DNA from: Oscillospiraceae bacterium
Lineage (GTDB): Bacteria; Bacillota; Clostridia; Oscillospirales; Oscillospiraceae
Length of the DNA stretch: 9,290 nucleotides
Assembly: GCA_017438675.1 (NCBI GenBank)
Contig: JAFRUW010000240.1
Location: forward strand, 1 to 9,290
Direction: 5' to 3'
The notes beneath the pieces were generated by a model, which was not told where the DNA came from, made no database searches, and saw nothing but the letters and a program-made list of their open reading frames with translations. This document shows, piece by piece, positions 6,127 through 9,290 of this stretch. Position 1 is the first letter of the stretch. Every line of letters starts with the position of its first letter. A program made the translations under genes and the position numbers.

Positions 6127-6251
6127 ATAGAACCGCGCCGCATTACATTTTTCGCCTTTTTTATATGCGGCGGCGGTGAATATTCCCACCGATAATCTGT
6201 GTTTCAGTCACCCGGAGGTGGTTGCAGTCGAATTATGGCTGTCAATTTGCT

Positions 6252-7229
6252 CTATTTTAACAGCCGGATATCCCGCCCGGCGAAAACCAGCGTTTTGTAT
6301 TCCCCCTCAAGGCGGGAGACGATCTGGGGAGAGTATCTGCGCCTGATATCCGCCCGTGTGAGGTTTGTGCTGATGACCGTCTTCTTCCCGGAGACAAGGC
6401 GAGTGTTCACAAGGCTGTACAGGGCGCTGTTGGTGAAGGCAGTGGTGAGTTCCGTGCCCAGATCGTCCAGGATCAGGAGATCGCAGGTCATGTAGCGGTT
6501 TATCTCGCTGTCGTCGCTGTCCGATCTGTTGAACTGCACCGATTCAAAGGCGGCGAACAGGTCGCATGCCGGTTCGTAGACCACGGAAAAGCCCTTCTCC
6601 GACACCACCTTTGCGATGGCGGCGGAGAGGAAGGTCTTGCCGAGACCGGTGCCGCCGGTAAACAGCAGGCTGGGGGACTTTTCCCCGAAAGCGGATGCGT
6701 ATGCCCGGCAGTATTCGTACACCACCGTCATGGTCTGGCGGGGGGATATGCCGGTATTAGGGTCGGGAATGTCGTCATACAGATCCAGCCGGAAGGACTC
6801 AAAGGTCTCGACGCCCATTTTGAGGAGCTTGGAGAGCTCCTTCCGCTGCTCGTCCGTGTAGATCGCCATCAGACATCTGCAGACCTTACCGCCGCTGTAT
6901 CCCGTATCGCCGCAAATATCGCAGGCCGGCTTCTCGTCAAGGTAGTCCCCGGGATGGCCCAGGCGCTGAAGCTCGGCCTTCCGCTCCTCCTGAAGTCTGA
7001 GGTTTTCGGTCTTTACGGCGTCGATGGCGTCGTCCACGTTTTTGCCGTGACTGAGAGCTATCCCGATGACCTCGGTTATGGAGTTCCGGATCTCATTGTC
7101 CAGCTCCATTATCCTCGGGCATTCCTCATAGACGCTCTGCACCCTGCGGATGTGAGCGGCTTCCCGTATCTTTTTGTTTTCCTCAAAGATAGTCCTTGCC
7201 CTGTAAAGTATTTTTCCGTCAAGTGCCAT
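6252..7229 (-). CDS. dnaC: DnaC/DnaI-type helicase-loader ATPase
   Basis: AAA+ ATPase of the DnaC/DnaI family that delivers the replicative helicase to DNA. 325 residues. The N-terminal ~100 residues are helical and charged. A zinc-binding motif follows with Cys103-X2-Cys106 and Cys117-X-Cys119, as in DnaI. The AAA+ domain contains Walker A GGTGLGKT (192-199), Walker B LLILDD (251-256), a sensor-1-like STN (287-289), and a SRLEGEY segment (305-311) with the likely arginine finger. Start ATG 7229 has GGAGAG 7 bases upstream. The DnaD-domain gene lies upstream on the same strand, but a 477-base gap with a repeat separates them. IstB-type transposition helpers share this fold; the zinc knuckle, the DnaD partner and the lack of a transposase argue for the replication role. 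Confidence 0.9.
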   Translation of the reverse strand: MALDGKILYRARTIFEENKKIREAAHIRRVQSVYEECPRIMELDNEIRNSITEVIGIALSHGKNVDDAIDAVKTENLRLQEERKAELQRLGHPGDYLDEKPACDICGDTGYSGGKVCRCLMAIYTDEQRKELSKLLKMGVETFESFRLDLYDDIPDPNTGISPRQTMTVVYEYCRAYASAFGEKSPSLLFTGGTGLGKTFLSAAIAKVVSEKGFSVVYEPACDLFAAFESVQFNRSDSDDSEINRYMTCDLLILDDLGTELTTAFTNSALYSLVNTRLVSGKKTVISTNLTRADIRRRYSPQIVSRLEGEYKTLVFAGRDIRLLK

Positions 7230-7472
7230 AGCTGTACTCTCCGTTTTGAAAATTGAAAATGGGAAATGAAAAATTGCGGGTTTATTTAATTCGGGGAATT
7301 AAATAATGAATTTAAAGGCGGACGCCCGCAAGCCGCCGCGCCAAAATAACCGCCGCAGTGAGCGATCAGCGGGTTAGACGCACAATCTATTAAGGTTCAG
7401 GGATGACGCACTGGCGTATTCGTACAATAATGTTCACGACCGGACGAAACTGTGTTTTCCACCGGGGGGTTT

Positions 7473-7529
7473 CCAAAGGGGGAACGCCTTTGGTTTGCTT
7501 TGCATACTTTCTCAAACGAGAAAGTATGT
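7473..7529. other. Two conserved hairpins in repeat core, copy 2
   Basis: Hairpin one: CCAAAGG (7473-7479) pairs with CCTTTGG (7487-7493) around GGGAACG. Hairpin two: 7503-7513 pairs with 7518-7528 around AAAC. Each stem differs from copy 1 only by paired changes. Confidence 0.8.
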
Positions 7530-7567
7530 GCCCCGCGGCATGAGCGGTGGAACAAATTAAAAATAAA

Positions 7568-7648
7568 GAATGCAGAATGAAAAATGGCGGTATTTCTTAA
7601 TTCACCGAATTAAAAAATGGATTTGAAGGCTGGCGATCAATGATCGCC
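7568..7648 (+). repeat. Partial third left end of the dispersed repeat
   Basis: The sequence from 7568 repeats the beginning of the same element: an AATGAAAAATGG run, then the AT hairpin (7592-7603 with 7607-7618, one C-A mismatch) and a GGATTTGAAGG-like segment. It is followed by a 17-base near-palindrome GGCGATCAATGATCGCC that matches the left arm of copy 1. It looks like a truncated or nested copy. Confidence 0.6.
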
Positions 7649-7706
7649 TCTACTGGTGCGGGGCATTTATAATGCATTTCACCGCATATTTTTATCTGCG
7701 CTCCGT

Positions 7707-8636
7707 TCAGGATTCGCCTTTTATCTCCCTCAGCATCTTTTTCATACGTTCATAGTCGTCGTTTGCGGAGGGGGCGGGACCGCTGTTTGACGGTTTTTTC
7801 CCGGCGGACCCGATCTCCTCGGGGGTGTGAAGGTTTTTCTCATGCCAGCCCCGAAGGATGGCGTCCATATACTTCCAGGTGAGCTTGCCGGTTTTAAGCA
7901 CCGTTCTGTCATAGGCAAGCTCCGCCGCCTCGGGGGAGAAGCCCATGGTGATCCAGCTCTCCACGTAGGCCCGTTCGCTGGGGGACATGCGCCTGCCGCC
8001 GATCTGAAGCATCCTCTGATACTCTCCGACTGATGTGCGCATTGACTCCTTGTACATTATGTACTCCTCGGCCCTGTCGATGGTGAAAATCTCAGCCCGC
8101 TCCCAGGCGTAGGCCTCCTTTTCGATGAACCGCATGTGGACCTGCCTGCCCTCGCCGTAGCGCTCACGAACCAGCCGGATGCAGTAATTCACAAGCTGGA
8201 GGATCACCTCCGGGGGAAGGCCCAGACTGTCGTAGATGCCGAAGAGCTTTATGAGATCCTCGGAGGACAGTATCCTGCCCAGCGCCCGCTGGACCTCGTC
8301 CACAAGGGTGGGGAACACGGCGCCGTTTTCAAGCTCACGCTTTATGTCACCGTAGGAGTAACGGGGAAGCTCCTCCTTCGGCTCTGTGGCCGGTTCGCTC
8401 CCGCAGGAGATGAGCCCCAGACCGCGAAGCGTGTCCAGCGCCCGCCTGCCGCGGTTTGAGTCCTTTGTGCCCAGGACCTCCGCCGCCTCCTCGGGAGTCA
8501 TGCCGCTGTTCATCCTCAGCATACAAATATAGACCAGCGCCGCGTCGCCGCTTCTGGACTTTAAAAGGGCGTCCGCCGCGTCGGTATGTATCATTATGCC
8601 TCCCGCTTTGGGGAGGGTATATTTTTCTCTGTCCAT
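7707..8636 (-). CDS. DnaD-domain replication initiation protein
   Basis: 309-residue primosome-type protein, related to DnaD/DnaB of B. subtilis, which remodels origin DNA and recruits the helicase with its loader. Residues ~1-75 resemble a winged-helix N-terminal domain. Two DnaD/DnaB-homology (DDBH2) domains follow at ~93-195 and ~206-275. The second ends in the characteristic KYMDAILRGWHEKNLHTPEE (255-274). A Ser/Pro/Ala linker (276-293) leads to a short basic tail. ATG 8636 has GAGGG only about 4 bases upstream; ATG 8594 (residue 15) also has a close GGGAGG, so the start is uncertain by 14 residues. Its own promoter is at 8693-8721. Whether it is the functional DnaD or DnaB equivalent cannot be decided here. 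Confidence 0.87.
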   Translation of the reverse strand: MDREKYTLPKAGGIMIHTDAADALLKSRSGDAALVYICMLRMNSGMTPEEAAEVLGTKDSNRGRRALDTLRGLGLISCGSEPATEPKEELPRYSYGDIKRELENGAVFPTLVDEVQRALGRILSSEDLIKLFGIYDSLGLPPEVILQLVNYCIRLVRERYGEGRQVHMRFIEKEAYAWERAEIFTIDRAEEYIMYKESMRTSVGEYQRMLQIGGRRMSPSERAYVESWITMGFSPEAAELAYDRTVLKTGKLTWKYMDAILRGWHEKNLHTPEEIGSAGKKPSNSGPAPSANDDYERMKKMLREIKGES

Positions 8637-8692
8637 GGTACCCTCGCTTGCCGGACAGCACGCCCGGAGCTGTCGCTGTTATTTCAGTATCC

Positions 8693-8721
8693 ATTATAAC
8701 AGAACTGTCCGGCCACGGCAA
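8693..8721 (-). promoter_or_regulatory. Promoter of the DnaD-domain gene
   Basis: Minus strand: -35 TTGCCG (8721-8716), 17-base spacer, perfect -10 TATAAT (8698-8693) preceded by TGT, which fits an extended -10. Transcription would start near 8686, about 50 bases before the ATG. Confidence 0.65.
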
Positions 8722-8771
8722 CAGAAAGCGCGCCATCGGTAAAAAATTATATTAATAAGACTGCGGGACTA

Positions 8772-8800
8772 TTGTTTATTTCCGCTGTATTTGGTATAAT
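8772..8800 (+). promoter_or_regulatory. Promoter of gdpP
   Basis: -35 TTGTTT (8772-8777), 17-base spacer, perfect -10 TATAAT (8795-8800) with an extended TGG in front. Transcription would start near 8807, leaving a ~36-base leader with GGAGGTG before the TTG start codon. Confidence 0.75.
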
Positions 8801-8842
8801 ACGATATTAAGTAGAAATGTACCCGGAACGGAGGTGTCAGTA

Positions 8843-9290
8843 TTGAATAAAAAGGTCAAAAAGATGCTTGAGCCGAATATGCGGTTTTTGTTCTTCTTCC
8901 TTATTGTTTTTGCCGTGCTGACCTACTTTGACGACAAGCATAACCATATAATCGCCTATGTGGAGCTGGGTATCGTGATCCTCCTGTATATCTACACACG
9001 GGTCACCGAAGCGCGCAGGCGGAACGAGATACTGGAATACATCGAATCCGTGACAAGCGATCTTGACACGGCGGCCAAGGATTCTCTTCAGAATTTCCCC
9101 CTTCCCATGGCGGTCATCAGCCTTTACGACAACGTGATCATCTCCGCCAACGAGGGATTCAAGAAGATCACCGGGGACAAGGAGCATGTATTTGAAAAGA
9201 AGATAACGGACGAGGTGCCGGAATTCAACTCCAAGTGGCTCCTGGAGAACAAGTCCGAGTCGCCGACGCCGGTGGCGCTGGACGGCAAAA
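8843..9290 (+). CDS. gdpP: Cyclic-di-AMP phosphodiesterase GdpP (DHH family), N-terminal part
   Basis: Membrane-anchored enzyme that hydrolyses c-di-AMP. Only the first ~149 residues are in the window; the gene runs off the right end. Visible are a basic N-terminus, two membrane helices (about residues 13-29 and 36-51), then the start of the degenerate PAS domain (QNFPLPMAVISLYDNVIISA near 82). The degenerate GGDEF and the catalytic DHH/DHHA1 domains would follow outside. Start TTG 8843 has GGAGGTG (8830-8836) 6 bases upstream; an in-frame ATG at 8864 lacks such a site. The membrane-PAS arrangement is typical of GdpP/YybT, and in many Firmicutes gdpP is followed by rplI and the replicative helicase gene, which fits the replication genes here. 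The catalytic part cannot be checked. Confidence 0.85.
   Translation, partial: MNKKVKKMLEPNMRFLFFFLIVFAVLTYFDDKHNHIIAYVELGIVILLYIYTRVTEARRRNEILEYIESVTSDLDTAAKDSLQNFPLPMAVISLYDNVIISANEGFKKITGDKEHVFEKKITDEVPEFNSKWLLENKSESPTPVALDGK

Larger units (their letters stand above)
7254..7666 (+). repeat. Dispersed intergenic repeat, copy 2
   Basis: Fills most of the 477-base gene-free gap between the DnaD-domain gene and dnaC and is in the same orientation on the window as copy 1 at 2376-2790. It keeps the AT hairpin (7282-7306), the block TATTAAGGTTCAGGGAT near 7389, CACGACCGG near 7434, the 78-base core 7451-7528 with both hairpins, and the tail around ACAAATTAA. The right end differs: a degraded second left end (7568-7631) is inserted before the closing GGCGATCA/TGATCGCC palindrome (7632-7648) and GGTGCGG-type end. 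No ORF or transposase inside. Confidence 0.8.

Noticed and set aside
6023..6251. Chromosomal replication origin
   Set aside because: Only two imperfect DnaA-box-like motifs are seen, without dnaA/dnaN, an AT-rich unwinding region or a dense box cluster.
6199..6495. Plus-strand frame starting after a GGAGGTGG motif near 6214
   Set aside because: The body is antisense to the end of dnaC and the protein has no recognisable features. The GGAGG-like motif is probably chance.
2376..7666. CRISPR array or composite transposon from the two repeat copies
   Set aside because: There are no regularly spaced short direct repeats or cas genes. The two large copies are ~4.9 kb apart in the same orientation and flank ordinary conserved housekeeping genes without a transposase.

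Overview
The window looks like chromosomal DNA of an endospore-forming low-G+C-lineage bacterium (class Clostridia, probably an Oscillospiraceae/Ruminococcaceae-like gut anaerobe). The grounds are a complete spoIIA operon (spoIIAA-spoIIAB-sigF), a DnaD-domain/DnaI-type primosome pair, GdpP and RqcP, all typical of Firmicutes, together with fairly GC-rich coding DNA and AT-rich intergenic DNA. The lineage is an inference from gene content, not from a search.

Layout. 2-799 (+): 3' end of valS, closed by a strong hairpin terminator. 892-2359 (+): tightly packed spoIIAA, spoIIAB and sigF, the anti-anti-sigma / anti-sigma / sigma switch of the forespore. 2360-2874: gene-free, holding a ~415-bp dispersed repeat (copy 1) and a small palindromic repeat, followed by a bidirectional terminator shared with the convergent operon. 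5844-2910 (-): a four-gene operon read right to left: a SpoVB/YabM-like flippase, mazG, an HU gene (hup) and rqcP, with a recognisable sigma-A promoter in front. 5845-6251: intergenic, with that promoter, a strong hairpin terminator, a 28-bp perfect palindrome and DnaA-box-like motifs. 7229-6252 (-): DnaC/DnaI-type helicase loader. 7230-7706: gene-free, holding copy 2 of the dispersed repeat. 8636-7707 (-): DnaD-domain replication protein. 8637-8842: divergent promoters. 8843-9290 (+): 5' end of gdpP (c-di-AMP phosphodiesterase).

How the genes work together: spoIIA makes the first compartment-specific sigma factor of sporulation and its partner-switching control. The DnaD-like protein and the loader presumably deliver the replicative helicase. 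The mazG-hup-rqcP cluster is housekeeping: nucleotide-pool cleaning, nucleoid structure and rescue of stalled ribosomes, attached to a lipid-linked-sugar flippase of the MOP superfamily.

The most interesting item is the two-copy intergenic repeat. In a 78-base core (2610-2687 against 7451-7528) the copies differ at ten positions. Six of these form three compensatory base-pair swaps in two hairpins, and the other four lie in unpaired positions. This indicates a folded element whose structure is conserved (structured RNA or hairpin-dependent mobile element). I found no CRISPR array, tRNA, rRNA, transposase gene or defence system.
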